DNA from: Streptomyces europaeiscabiei
GTDB taxonomy: Bacteria > Actinomycetota > Actinomycetes > Streptomycetales > Streptomycetaceae
Direction of reading: 5' to 3'
Length of the DNA: 64,000 nt
Assembly: GCF_036346855.1 (NCBI RefSeq)
Contig: NZ_CP107841.1
Location: forward strand, 1,178,001 to 1,242,000
In this document: in pieces, positions 7,659 through 16,696 of the stretch
How the letters are laid out: each line of letters starts with the position of its first letter
Position numbering within the stretch: position 1 is the first letter of the stretch
Notes under the pieces: generated by a model
The model's database searches: none
Seen by the model: the letters and a program-made list of their open reading frames with translations, nothing else
What the model was told of the DNA's origin: nothing
Translations under genes and position numbers: made by a program

Positions 7659-9692
7659 ATGCAGATTCAAGACCTTCCGTACAAGGACCCTGGTGTGCCG
7701 GACGCACGCTCGGGTCCCCGATTCCTGTGGTGGCTCGGCCGGAATCAGCTAGGCGGACAGTTCAAGGCGCTGGCATGGGGGTTGTTGCACTTCACCTCCG
7801 TGGCCGGACTCCCGTTCTGCGTCGGCTCCGCCATCCAGGCCGTGGTCGACCGCTCCGGCTCCCGGCTCGCCCTCGCGGGCGTGCTGCTGATGCTGTGCGG
7901 GTTCACCATCGCGTTGGGCGACACCTTCCTGCACCGGTCGGCGGTCACCAACTGGATCACCGCGGCCGCGCGCGTCCAGCAACTGCTGGCGCGCAAGACG
8001 GCCCAGCTCGGCTCGGCGCTGACTCGGCGGGTGGCGGCCGGTGAGATCGTCGCGGTCTCCACGGGCGACGTCGAGAGGATCGGCTGGTTCGTCGAGGCCG
8101 TCTCCCGGTTCACCGCGGCGGCCCTCACCGTGGTGCTGATCTGTGTCGGCCTGGTCGTCTACCAGCCCGCGCTCGGCATCATCGTCGCCGTCGGTGTCCC
8201 CGTCCTCGCCCTCTCCGTGCTGCCGCTGCTGCCTCGCGCGACCCGGCGTGCCGACTTCCAGCGCGAGAAGGCGGGCCGCGCCACCGAGCTGGCCTCCGAC
8301 ACCGTCGCGGGCCTGCGCGTCCTGCGCGGCATCGGTGGCGAGGAGCTCTTCCTCGAACGCTACCGCCGGGCCTCCCAGGAGGTCCGCCACGCCGCCGTCC
8401 GCAGCGCCCGTATGTGGGCCCTCATCTCCGGCGTCCAGGTCCTGCTGCCGGGCCTGCTGATTATCGCGGTCGTCTGGCACGGCGTGGGTCTCGCCCGCGA
8501 GGGACGGATCACGATCGGCGAACTGGTCACCGTGTACAGCGCGGTCATGCTGCTGGCATACCCCCTCCGGCACTTCGAGGAGATCGCGATGGCGTACTCC
8601 TTCTCCCGTCCGTCCGCCAAACGGGCCGCCGGGGTGCTGTCTCTGGAACGGGCCACGGACACGGAAGGGTCCCGCGAGGCCGCCGTGCCCACCGGGGACC
8701 TGTACGACCCGGCGACCGGGCTGCTCGCTCCCGCCGGGTGTCTCACCGCCGTGGTGTGCGGCGACCCGGACGCGGCCGGACGACTGGCGGAACGGCTGGG
8801 CGGCCATGCCACCGAGGAGGGCACCTCCGTGCTCCTCGACGGCGTTCCGCTCGACGAACTGCCCCTCGACTCCGCCCGCACGGCCGTCCTCGTCCAGGAC
8901 AAGGACCCCGTGCTGCTCTCCGGCACGCTGCGCGAACTCCTCGACGTCCCCGCCTCGGGCGAGGTCACCACCGAGGAGGCGCTGGCCGCCGCACAGTGCG
9001 GTGACGTGCTGGAAGCCCTGATCCAGGGGTCGCTCGGCGCCGAGGACGCACTGGACGCACGGATCACCGAGCGCGGCCGGTCCCTGTCCGGCGGCCAGCG
9101 CCAGCGGCTCGCACTGGCCCGGTCGCTGATCACGGACCCGGGTGTACTGGTCCTGGACGAGCCGACCTCGGCCGTCGACTCGCACACCGAGGCCCGGGTC
9201 GCCGACGGCATCCGGTCACTGCGGGCGGGCAGCACAACGATCGTCCTCACCTCCTCACCCCTCCTCCTGGACCTCGCCGAGCACGTCGTCCTGGTACACG
9301 AGGGCAAGGTCACGGCGGTCGGCCTGCACCGCGACCTCATCCACAAGGAACCCCGATACCGAGCCGTCGTCACCCGCGAGACCGACGAGGAGACCGCCCC
9401 GGCCGACGGGCCCGAGAGGCAGGCGGCAACGACCGGCGAGGCGGACGCGGAACCCACAAGGGTCAGCGGTGCGGAAGCGAAGGCCGTGCCGGGAGGCGGG
9501 CCGGAGCCGAAGGAGACCGCGACGGCTGCTGGGCCGGAGGCGAAGGACGCGTCCGCAGGCGGGCCCGACGGTAAGGCCGCTCCGGCTGCCGGGCCCGCCA
9601 GGAGGGCTGCCTTCGCGGGTCGGCCGCCTGACCGCAAGACCGCCCTCAGCGACGTGCTGGACGAACTGGAAGAGATCGAGGAGACCGCATGA
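7659..9692 (+). CDS. ABC exporter subunit with degenerate Walker A and a low-complexity tail
   Basis: This 677-residue half-transporter has six membrane helices and an NBD. Where Walker A should be (near residue 364) the sequence reads VVCGDPDAAGRLAERL, lacking the GKS/T needed to hold ATP. The signature LSGGQRQRLALARS (near 475) and Walker B VLVLDEPTSAVD (near 495) are canonical. A C-terminal extension of about 100 residues is rich in Ala, Gly, Pro and Glu with loose GPEAK/GGPDGKA repeats. The next gene overlaps by 4 nt and supplies the complementary half. The ATG at 7659 is chosen; a GTG at 7692 with AAGGA upstream is an alternative. Confidence 0.9.
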   Translation: MQIQDLPYKDPGVPDARSGPRFLWWLGRNQLGGQFKALAWGLLHFTSVAGLPFCVGSAIQAVVDRSGSRLALAGVLLMLCGFTIALGDTFLHRSAVTNWITAAARVQQLLARKTAQLGSALTRRVAAGEIVAVSTGDVERIGWFVEAVSRFTAAALTVVLICVGLVVYQPALGIIVAVGVPVLALSVLPLLPRATRRADFQREKAGRATELASDTVAGLRVLRGIGGEELFLERYRRASQEVRHAAVRSARMWALISGVQVLLPGLLIIAVVWHGVGLAREGRITIGELVTVYSAVMLLAYPLRHFEEIAMAYSFSRPSAKRAAGVLSLERATDTEGSREAAVPTGDLYDPATGLLAPAGCLTAVVCGDPDAAGRLAERLGGHATEEGTSVLLDGVPLDELPLDSARTAVLVQDKDPVLLSGTLRELLDVPASGEVTTEEALAAAQCGDVLEALIQGSLGAEDALDARITERGRSLSGGQRQRLALARSLITDPGVLVLDEPTSAVDSHTEARVADGIRSLRAGSTTIVLTSSPLLLDLAEHVVLVHEGKVTAVGLHRDLIHKEPRYRAVVTRETDEETAPADGPERQAATTGEADAEPTRVSGAEAKAVPGGGPEPKETATAAGPEAKDASAGGPDGKAAPAAGPARRAAFAGRPPDRKTALSDVLDELEEIEETA

Positions 9693-11470
9693 TCGGCGTA
9701 GCGCCCCCGGCCTACGACCCGTCCGCCCCGACGACCGCGAACACCCTGCCCGTCGGCGCCCCCGCGACCGTACGCGCCTACGTGGCCGAACTGTTCCGCC
9801 GGCACCGCAGGGCCTTCGTCCTGCTCATCACCGTCAACACGATCGCCGTAGTGGCCTCGATGGCGGGCCCCTACCTGCTCGGCGCCCTCGTCGAGCGCGT
9901 CTCCGACGGGGCGCGCGAACTCCATCTGGAGCTCACGGCGACGGTGTTCGTCGTCGCCCTCGTCGTCCAGGCCGTCTTCGTACGGGAGGTGCGGCTGCGC
10001 GGCGCCATGCTCGGTGAGCGGATGCTGGCCGACCTCCGCGAGGACTTCCTCGTACGGTCGGTCGGGCTGCCGCCGGGCGTCCTGGAACGCGCCGGCACGG
10101 GTGACCTGCTCTCCCGCATCACCACGGACATCGACCGGCTCGGCAACGCCATGCGCGAAGCCGTGCCCCAGCTGGCGATCGGCGTGGTGTGGGTGGCCCT
10201 GCTCATCGGCGGGCTCGCCGTGACCGCACCCCCACTGGCCCTCGCCGTACTGCTGGCCCTGCCGCTGCTGGTGCTCGGCTGCCGCTGGTACTTCAAGCGT
10301 GCCCCCTCCGCCTACCGCTCGGAGTCCGCCGGGTACGCCGCCGTCGCCGCCGTGCTCGCGGAGACCGTGGACGCCGGCCGCACGGTCGAGGCCCACCGTC
10401 TCGGCACGCGCCGCATCGACCTGTCGAACCAACGCGTCCGGGAGTGGACCGCCTGGGAACGGTACACACTGTGGCTGCGGTCGGTGCTCTTCCCGGTCAT
10501 CAACCTCACGCACACCACGGTCCTCGGCTCGGTCCTGATCATCGGCGGGGTGTTCGTCCTGCAGGGCTGGATCGGGCTCGGCCAGCTGACCACGGGCGCG
10601 CTCATCGCCCAGATGCTCGTCGACCCGGTCAACCTGATCCTCCGCTGGTACGACGAGCTGCAGGTCGCCGAGGTGTCGCTGGCGCGCCTGGTCGGTGTGC
10701 GGGACATCGAACCGGACGCGGGTGACCCGGCCGTGACCCCCGAGGGACGCCATGTCCACGCCGACCGGGTGCGCTTCGGGTACCGCGAAGGCGTCGACGT
10801 GCTGCGCAAGGTGTCCCTGGAGGTCGCGCCCGGCACCCGGCTCGCCCTCGTCGGTCCGTCCGGCGCGGGCAAGTCGACCCTGGGCAGGCTCCTGGCCGGG
10901 ATCTACGCACCCCGCGACGGCCGCATCACCCTGGGTGGCGCGGAGCTGTCCCGGATGCCCGCCGAGGACGTCCGCTCCCATGTGGCGCTGGTCAACCAGG
11001 AACACCATGTGTTCGTCGGCTCCCTGCGCGACAACCTGCTCCTCGCCCGCACGGGTGCGCGGGACGCCGAGCTGTGGGCGGCTCTGGGGGCGGTCGACGC
11101 CGACACCTGGGCACAGGCACTGGACGAGGGGCTGGACACCGAGGTCGGCTCCGGCGGGTTCGCGCTCACGCCGGCGCAGGCCCAGCAGATCGCGCTGGCC
11201 CGGCTGGTCCTCGCCGACCCGCACACGCTGGTCCTGGACGAGGCGACCTCGCTGCTCGACCCACGTGCGGCCCGCCATATGGAACGCTCCCTGGCCCGCG
11301 TCCTCGACGGCCGCACCGTCGTCGCCATCGCCCACCGTCTGCACACCGCCCACGACGCCGACGTCATCGCCGTCGTCGAGGAGGGCCGTATCAGCGAACT
11401 GGGCAGCCATGACGAACTGGTCGAGGCGGACGGCGCGTACGCCGCCCTGTGGAGGTCGTGGCACGGCTGA
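9689..11470 (+). CDS. ABC exporter subunit with intact Walker A and degenerate signature
   Basis: This 593-residue half-transporter overlaps the previous gene by ATGA and has GAGGAG five nt before its start, so the two are translationally coupled. Six membrane helices precede an NBD with canonical Walker A (GPSGAGKSTLGRLLAG, near residue 389) and Walker B (TLVLDEATSLLD, near 514). The signature is LTPAQAQQIALARL instead of LSGGQ. In a heterodimer, its Walker A faces the partner's intact signature, giving one competent ATP site and one dead site, as in other asymmetric heterodimeric exporters. Drug, peptide or lipid export is likely; the substrate is unknown. Confidence 0.92.
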   Translation: MIGVAPPAYDPSAPTTANTLPVGAPATVRAYVAELFRRHRRAFVLLITVNTIAVVASMAGPYLLGALVERVSDGARELHLELTATVFVVALVVQAVFVREVRLRGAMLGERMLADLREDFLVRSVGLPPGVLERAGTGDLLSRITTDIDRLGNAMREAVPQLAIGVVWVALLIGGLAVTAPPLALAVLLALPLLVLGCRWYFKRAPSAYRSESAGYAAVAAVLAETVDAGRTVEAHRLGTRRIDLSNQRVREWTAWERYTLWLRSVLFPVINLTHTTVLGSVLIIGGVFVLQGWIGLGQLTTGALIAQMLVDPVNLILRWYDELQVAEVSLARLVGVRDIEPDAGDPAVTPEGRHVHADRVRFGYREGVDVLRKVSLEVAPGTRLALVGPSGAGKSTLGRLLAGIYAPRDGRITLGGAELSRMPAEDVRSHVALVNQEHHVFVGSLRDNLLLARTGARDAELWAALGAVDADTWAQALDEGLDTEVGSGGFALTPAQAQQIALARLVLADPHTLVLDEATSLLDPRAARHMERSLARVLDGRTVVAIAHRLHTAHDADVIAVVEEGRISELGSHDELVEADGAYAALWRSWHG

Positions 11471-11807
11471 CCGGCACGGGGCCACGGCCGTCGCGGGTGC
11501 GGTGGCTCTCGCCGGGGAGCCGGCCTGAACCAGGGCCACGAGCGGTCGCGGGACCGCACGGGACATGCCGTGCCGCCGGGCCCGGAACGGACATGACCAG
11601 GACGGGCGGCGGCCTGGTGGTCCGGCGGTCTCCCGCCCCCTGCCGTTGCGCGGTGCCGAACGCGAGTGGAAGGCTGGTGGTGGGCACTGATTCGGGGGAC
11701 GCCCGTGAGCCGCCCGGTTCGCGGGGTTCGGGCCGTCGCCCAGCGGTCCGCGCGCCCACCGTCGCCGAAGCGGTGGCACCGGGCCCGTCCCACCACTGGA
11801 GGTACCC
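11471..11807. other. Intergenic region without a recognised gene
   Basis: 337 bp between the ABC exporter operon and the DUF5709-like gene. No open frame here has convincing codon bias with a start signal. A promoter for the downstream gene is expected, but I cannot place one. Confidence 0.5.
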
Positions 11808-12278
11808 GTGGACAGAGCCGGCGGTTGGGGAGACGACGTCTACCAGCCAGACGGATCCGAGATCCAGGACGACGCGGGGCTGCTGGACGCCGAGGACACC
11901 CTGGTCGCCGACGGTGTGGCCGACCCCCTCGACCGGGGCTGGTCCCCACCGGAGCGGCCATGGGCGGTGGAGCACACCGGTGTGACCGCGGCGGAGCGGC
12001 TGCGCGGCGAGACCCTGGAGCAGCGCCTCGCCGAGGAGCTTCCGGACATCGCCTACCCCGACGGGGACGGCATCGGCGATTCCCAGGACACCGACGGCGA
12101 GCCCCTGGACAACGAGGTGGGCAACCTCCGCTCCGGCCGTCTCGTCGCTCCCGACGAGGGCGCGCACGAGGACGAGGAGAGCGGGCTGATCGCCAGCGAC
12201 GTGGGCATCGACGGGGCGGCCGCCTCCGCCGAGGAGGCGGCGATGCACATCGTGGACGAGGGTTCCCCGTCCGGCTGA
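11808..12278 (+). CDS. DUF5709-like acidic protein
   Basis: A 156-residue, strongly acidic protein without membrane segments. The GTG start has GGAGG five nt upstream. The segments DDVYQPDGSEIQDDAGLLD, DPLDRGWSPPERPW and GVTAAERLRGETLEQRLAEE match the actinobacterial DUF5709 family as I remember it. The family has no known function. An 18-nt hairpin follows the stop codon. Confidence 0.75.
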   Translation: MDRAGGWGDDVYQPDGSEIQDDAGLLDAEDTLVADGVADPLDRGWSPPERPWAVEHTGVTAAERLRGETLEQRLAEELPDIAYPDGDGIGDSQDTDGEPLDNEVGNLRSGRLVAPDEGAHEDEESGLIASDVGIDGAAASAEEAAMHIVDEGSPSG

Positions 12279-12292
12279 CCTGGTTTCGAAGG

Positions 12293-12310
12293 GCTCGGCC
12301 GGGGCCGAGC
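12293..12310. terminator. Short GC hairpin between convergent genes
   Basis: GCTCGGCC (12293-12300) and GGCCGAGC (12303-12310) form an 8-bp inverted repeat between the convergent DUF5709-like and membrane hydrolase genes. Confidence 0.5.
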
Positions 12311-12316
12311 GGCGCG

Positions 12317-13111
12317 TCAGATGAAGTTCAGCGCTGCCGCCGCGCCCACTCCCCCGAGCACCATGAACACCGGCATCAGCACCCGCAGCTCCACCCAGCT
12401 GCCGGCCCGGAACCGCATGGCCTTCGGCGGGCCGATGGGGTACCAGCGCTTGCGCCCGATCGGTATGGGCCACAGGACCGGGCAGCCCGACACGGTCAGC
12501 GAGTCCCCGATGTCGTGCACCAGGGCGCCGAGCACGATCGGCAGCCCGAGCCACAGATACTCCTGGCCCGGCTGTGTGAACAGCCAGTCCGCCCCATTGC
12601 CCGGCTTGTCCAGGACACCCGCGAGGATCCAGGCACTGGTCGCGGCCAGCAGCCACACCAGCACATCGCTGCTCGAGCCACGGGCCGCCCGCCACAGCAG
12701 ACCCTCGATGGCCAGCACCATGTGCACGAAGAGGATGGCCAGCACCGCCCAGCGTCCGCCCGTGATGGCGATGGCGGAGGCCCCGGCGCCGAGCAGTGCA
12801 GCCCACAGCCAGGTGTGCGTGAGCGTGCGATGCCCGCCCGAGCGGCGCGGGTCGCCCTGCTTCTTCGTCGCCTTGTAGACGGCGTACGAGAGCTTGTCGA
12901 CGATCTCGCACACCCAGCGTGACAGGGGACCGAAGGAGCGCGAGATCGTGGCCGCCTTGTGGTCCAGGTCCGGGGCGAGCGCGGCACCCGCGCAGATCAG
13001 CGCACCGACCAGGAGGACCGGCCAGGGCATCGTGTGCCCGGCGGCGGCCGCTGCCGCCCCTACGCCGAGCCAGGCCGCGGCTCCCGACAGTGAGTGTGCT
13101 GGTCCCATCAT
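12317..13111 (-). CDS. Membrane-bound metal-dependent hydrolase (YdjM/DUF457-like)
   Basis: From the ATG at 13111 the protein is 264 residues with several hydrophobic segments. It starts MMGPAHSLSGAAAWLG and has the family features: an early His (GPAHSL), CAGAALAPDLDHKAATISR with the Asp-Leu-Asp-His motif, RTLTHTWLWAALLG and GALVHDIGDSLTVSG. Proteins of the YdjM/LexA-regulated membrane hydrolase family carry these conserved His and Asp residues; their substrate is not established. The gene is divergent from the helicase with about 165 bp between them. The frame extends upstream to 13288, but the family-like N-terminus begins near 13111. Confidence 0.8.
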   Translation of the reverse strand: MMGPAHSLSGAAAWLGVGAAAAAAGHTMPWPVLLVGALICAGAALAPDLDHKAATISRSFGPLSRWVCEIVDKLSYAVYKATKKQGDPRRSGGHRTLTHTWLWAALLGAGASAIAITGGRWAVLAILFVHMVLAIEGLLWRAARGSSSDVLVWLLAATSAWILAGVLDKPGNGADWLFTQPGQEYLWLGLPIVLGALVHDIGDSLTVSGCPVLWPIPIGRKRWYPIGPPKAMRFRAGSWVELRVLMPVFMVLGGVGAAAALNFI

Positions 13112-13277
13112 GGCCCTGCCCCGTCCCATTCCGTTCGTGCCGCTGTCCAGGCGCCTTGTGCCGCTGTCCAGTTGTCCAGGTGCGCTGACGTTCCGTCGGC
13201 GCCACAGCGTAGCGTTCGCGATCTTCGGTCCGGCATCCGATTCCCCCATCGGCCGCGCGGGCAGGCAAGATGGGGGC

Positions 13278-15791
13278 GTGACCCTCATCGATCAGCTGCC
13301 GCGGACCGCCGACCCCGATGCCCTCTACGAAGCCTTCGAGTCGTGGGCCCAGGAACGCGGTCTCACCCTCTACCCGCATCAGGAGGAGGCGCTCATCGAG
13401 GTGGTCTCCGGCGCGAACGTGATCGTGTCGACGCCCACCGGCTCCGGGAAGAGCATGATCGCGGCGGGCGCGCACTTCGCGGCCCTCGCCCGGGACGAGG
13501 TCACCTTCTACACGGCCCCGATCAAGGCTCTGGTCTCGGAGAAGTTCTTCGAGCTGTGCAAGATCTTCGGCACCGAGAACGTCGGCATGCTCACCGGCGA
13601 CGCCTCCGTGAACTCCGACGCCCCCGTCATCTGCTGCACCGCCGAGGTGCTGGCGTCCATCGCGCTGCGCGACGGCAAGCACGCGGACGTCGGCCAGGTC
13701 GTGATGGACGAGTTCCACTTCTACGCGGAGGCCGACCGCGGCTGGGCCTGGCAGATCCCGATCCTGGAGCTGCCGCAGGCCCAGTTCATCCTGATGTCGG
13801 CGACGCTCGGCGACGTCGCGATGTTCGAGAAGGACCTCACCCGGCGCACCGGCCGCCCCACCTCCGTGGTCCGCTCGGCGACCCGCCCGGTGCCCCTGTC
13901 CTACGAGTACGTGCTGACCCCGCTGACGGAGACGATCACGGAGCTGCTCGCCACCAAGCAGGCTCCCGTCTACATCGTGCATTTCACCCAGGCGCAGGCC
14001 GTTGAGCGGGCGCAGGCGCTGATGAGCATCAACATGTGCACACGGGAGGAGAAGGACCGGATCGCCGCGCTGATCGGCAACTTCCGCTTCACCACCAAGT
14101 TCGGCCGCAACCTCTCCCGTTACGTGCGGCACGGCATCGGTGTGCACCACGCCGGCATGCTGCCCAAGTACCGGCGGCTGGTGGAGAAGCTGGCCCAGGC
14201 CGGTCTGCTGAAGGTCATCTGCGGCACGGACACACTCGGCGTCGGTGTCAACGTCCCTATTCGCACCGTGCTGTTCACCGCCCTCACCAAGTACGACGGC
14301 AACCGGGTGCGGACGCTGCGCGCCCGTGAGTTCCACCAGATCGCGGGCCGCGCCGGGCGGGCCGGCTTCGACACGGCGGGCTACGTGGTGGGGCAGGCGC
14401 CCGAACACGTCGTCGAGAACGAGAAGGCGCTCGCCAAGGCAGGCGACGACCCGAAGAAGCGCCGCAAGGTGGTCCGCAAGAAGGCGCCCGAGGGGTTCGT
14501 CGGCTGGACCGACAGCACCTTCGAAAAGCTCATCGCCGCCGACCCGGAGCCCCTCACCTCCCGCTTCCGTGTCACCCACACGATGCTGCTGTCGGTGATC
14601 GCCCGGCCGGGCAACGCCTTCGACGCGATGCGCCATCTGCTGGAGGACAACCACGAACCGCGTAAGCAGCAGCTGCGGCACATCCGCCGGGCGATCGCGA
14701 TCTACCGGTCGCTCCTCGACGGCGGCGTCGTCGAGAAACTCGACGAGCCGGACGCCGAGGGCCGCATCGTGCGGTTGACGGTCGATCTCCAGCAGGACTT
14801 CGCGCTCAACCAGCCGCTGTCCACCTTCGCGCTGGCCGCGTTCGAACTGCTGGACCCGGAGTCCCCGTCGTACGCACTCGACATGGTCTCCGTCGTCGAG
14901 TCCACGCTGGACGATCCGCGCCAGATCCTCGCCGCTCAGCAGAACAAGGCGCGCGGTGAGGCCGTCGCAGCGATGAAGGCGGACGGGGTCGAGTACGAGG
15001 ACCGCATGGAGCGGCTCCAGGACGTCAGCTACCCCAAGCCCCTGGAGGAGTTGCTCTTCCACGCGTACAACACGTACCGCAAGAGTCACCCCTGGGTCGG
15101 TGACCATCCGCTGTCGCCGAAGTCGGTGATCCGCGACATGTACGAACGAGCCATGTCCTTCACTGAGTTGACGTCGTACTACGAGCTGGCGCGCACCGAG
15201 GGCATTGTGCTGCGCTACCTCGCCGGCGCCTTCAAAGCCCTCGATCACACCGTCCCCGACGACCTCAAGTCGGACGACCTGGAGGACCTGATCGCCTGGC
15301 TCGGCGAGATGGTGCGCCAGGTGGACTCCAGTCTCCTCGACGAGTGGGAAAAGCTGGCCAACCCCGAGGAGATGACGGCCGAGGAGGCCCAGGAGAAGGC
15401 GGACCAGGTCAAGCCGGTCACCGCCAACGCACGCGCGTTCCGGGTTCTCGTCCGCAACGCCATGTTCCGCCGTGTCGAGCTCGCCGCCCTCGATCACGTG
15501 GGCGAGCTGGGTGAGATGGACGCCGAGTCCGGCTGGGACGCCGAGCGGTGGGGCGAGGCGATGGACAAGTACTGGGACGAGTACGAAGAGCTCGGCACGG
15601 GCCCCGACGCCCGTGGCCCCCGGCTGTTGATGATCGAGGAGGAGCCGCAGAACGGGCTGTGGCGCGTCCGGCAGACCTTCGCCGACCCGAACGGCGATCA
15701 TGACTGGGGCATCAGCGCGGAGATCGACCTCGCGGCCTCCGACACAGAGGGACGAGCCGTCGTCAAGGTCACCGACGTCGGTCAGCTGTGA
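13278..15791 (+). CDS. Ski2/Mtr4-like DEAD/DEAH-box helicase (DUF3516-type C-terminus)
   Basis: The 837-residue protein starts at GTG 13278 (VTLIDQLPRTADPDAL). Helicase motifs in order: motif I TPTGSGKSMIAAG, Ia TAPIKALVSEKF, motif II DEFHFYAEADRGWAW, motif III MSATLGD, motif IV region YIVHFTQAQAVERAQ, motif V GTDTLGVGVNVPIRTV and motif VI QIAGRAGRAGFD. The second half is the long helical region found in actinobacterial DUF3516 helicases. These are superfamily 2 3'-5' RNA or DNA helicases related to Ski2/HelY; a role in RNA metabolism is likely but not proven. The thioesterase gene follows after 19 bp, suggesting co-transcription. Confidence 0.93.
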   Translation: MTLIDQLPRTADPDALYEAFESWAQERGLTLYPHQEEALIEVVSGANVIVSTPTGSGKSMIAAGAHFAALARDEVTFYTAPIKALVSEKFFELCKIFGTENVGMLTGDASVNSDAPVICCTAEVLASIALRDGKHADVGQVVMDEFHFYAEADRGWAWQIPILELPQAQFILMSATLGDVAMFEKDLTRRTGRPTSVVRSATRPVPLSYEYVLTPLTETITELLATKQAPVYIVHFTQAQAVERAQALMSINMCTREEKDRIAALIGNFRFTTKFGRNLSRYVRHGIGVHHAGMLPKYRRLVEKLAQAGLLKVICGTDTLGVGVNVPIRTVLFTALTKYDGNRVRTLRAREFHQIAGRAGRAGFDTAGYVVGQAPEHVVENEKALAKAGDDPKKRRKVVRKKAPEGFVGWTDSTFEKLIAADPEPLTSRFRVTHTMLLSVIARPGNAFDAMRHLLEDNHEPRKQQLRHIRRAIAIYRSLLDGGVVEKLDEPDAEGRIVRLTVDLQQDFALNQPLSTFALAAFELLDPESPSYALDMVSVVESTLDDPRQILAAQQNKARGEAVAAMKADGVEYEDRMERLQDVSYPKPLEELLFHAYNTYRKSHPWVGDHPLSPKSVIRDMYERAMSFTELTSYYELARTEGIVLRYLAGAFKALDHTVPDDLKSDDLEDLIAWLGEMVRQVDSSLLDEWEKLANPEEMTAEEAQEKADQVKPVTANARAFRVLVRNAMFRRVELAALDHVGELGEMDAESGWDAERWGEAMDKYWDEYEELGTGPDARGPRLLMIEEEPQNGLWRVRQTFADPNGDHDWGISAEIDLAASDTEGRAVVKVTDVGQL

Positions 15792-15810
15792 GCACAGGAG
15801 AGGCCCGTAC

Positions 15811-16686
15811 ATGACCACCAACCCCGCCGAGCGGCTCGTCGACCTGCTCGACCTGGAGCAGATCGAGGTCAACATCTTCCGTGGGCGCAGCCCGCAGGAG
15901 TCCCTGCAGCGGGTCTTCGGCGGCCAGGTCGCCGGCCAGGCGCTGGTCGCCGCCGGACGCACCACGGAGGGCGACCGGCCGGTGCACTCGCTGCACGCGT
16001 ACTTCCTGCGCCCGGGGCGTCCGGGGGTGCCGATCGTGTACCAGGTCGAGCGGGTCCGCGACGGGCGGTCGTTCACCACACGCCGGGTCACCGCCGTGCA
16101 GCAGGGCCGCACGATCTTCAATCTGACCGCCTCCTTCCACAAGCCTGAAGAGGGGAGCTTCGAGCACCAGCTGCCGCCGGCCCGGAAGGTTCCGGACCCC
16201 GAGTCGCTGCCGACGGTGTCGCAGGAGATCACCGAGCATCTGGGCGCGCTCCCCGAGCAGTTGGAGCGCATGGCCCGGCGCCAGCCCTTCGACATCCGGT
16301 ATGTCGACCGGCTGCGCTGGACCCCCGAGGAGGTCGAGAACGCCGAGCCGCGCAGCGCGGTGTGGATGCGGGCCGTGGGACCTCTGGGGGACGACCCGCT
16401 GGTGCACACCTGTGCGTTGACGTACGCCAGCGACATGACCCTTCTGGATGCCGTCCGTATCCCGGTCGAGCCCCTCTGGGGGCCCCGTGGATTCGACATG
16501 GCGTCGCTGGACCACGCCATGTGGTTCCACCGGCCGTTCCGCGCGGACGAGTGGTTCCTGTACGACCAGGAGTCGCCGATCGCCGTGGGTGGCCGCGGGC
16601 TGGCCCGTGGCCGCATCTACGACCTGGAGGGACGTCTGCTGGTGTCGGTCGTCCAGGAAGGGTTGTTCCGCAAGCTCGGAGCCTGA
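15811..16686 (+). CDS. tesB: Acyl-CoA thioesterase II
   Basis: The 291-residue protein has the double hot-dog fold of TesB. Features include VFGGQVAGQALVAAGRT, HSLHAYFLRPGRPGVPIVY, VERVRDGRSFTTRRVTAVQQG and the C-terminal MASLDHAMWFHRPFRADEWF with the Asp used for catalysis, followed by GGRGLARGRIYD. TesB hydrolyses medium- and long-chain acyl-CoA to free acid and CoA in the cytoplasm. AGGAGAGG lies before the ATG at 15811. It is 19 bp downstream of the helicase gene. Confidence 0.94.
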   Translation: MTTNPAERLVDLLDLEQIEVNIFRGRSPQESLQRVFGGQVAGQALVAAGRTTEGDRPVHSLHAYFLRPGRPGVPIVYQVERVRDGRSFTTRRVTAVQQGRTIFNLTASFHKPEEGSFEHQLPPARKVPDPESLPTVSQEITEHLGALPEQLERMARRQPFDIRYVDRLRWTPEEVENAEPRSAVWMRAVGPLGDDPLVHTCALTYASDMTLLDAVRIPVEPLWGPRGFDMASLDHAMWFHRPFRADEWFLYDQESPIAVGGRGLARGRIYDLEGRLLVSVVQEGLFRKLGA

Positions 16687-16696
16687 TCGGTTCAGG

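Noticed and set aside
8360..11779. An 1139-codon open frame on the minus strand
   Set aside because: It is antisense to the two ABC subunits; its composition is Arg/Ser/Pro-rich without any domain.
11391..16616. A 1741-codon open frame on the minus strand
   Set aside because: It lies opposite the helicase and thioesterase genes, which have intact family motifs. Long antisense frames are expected at this GC content.
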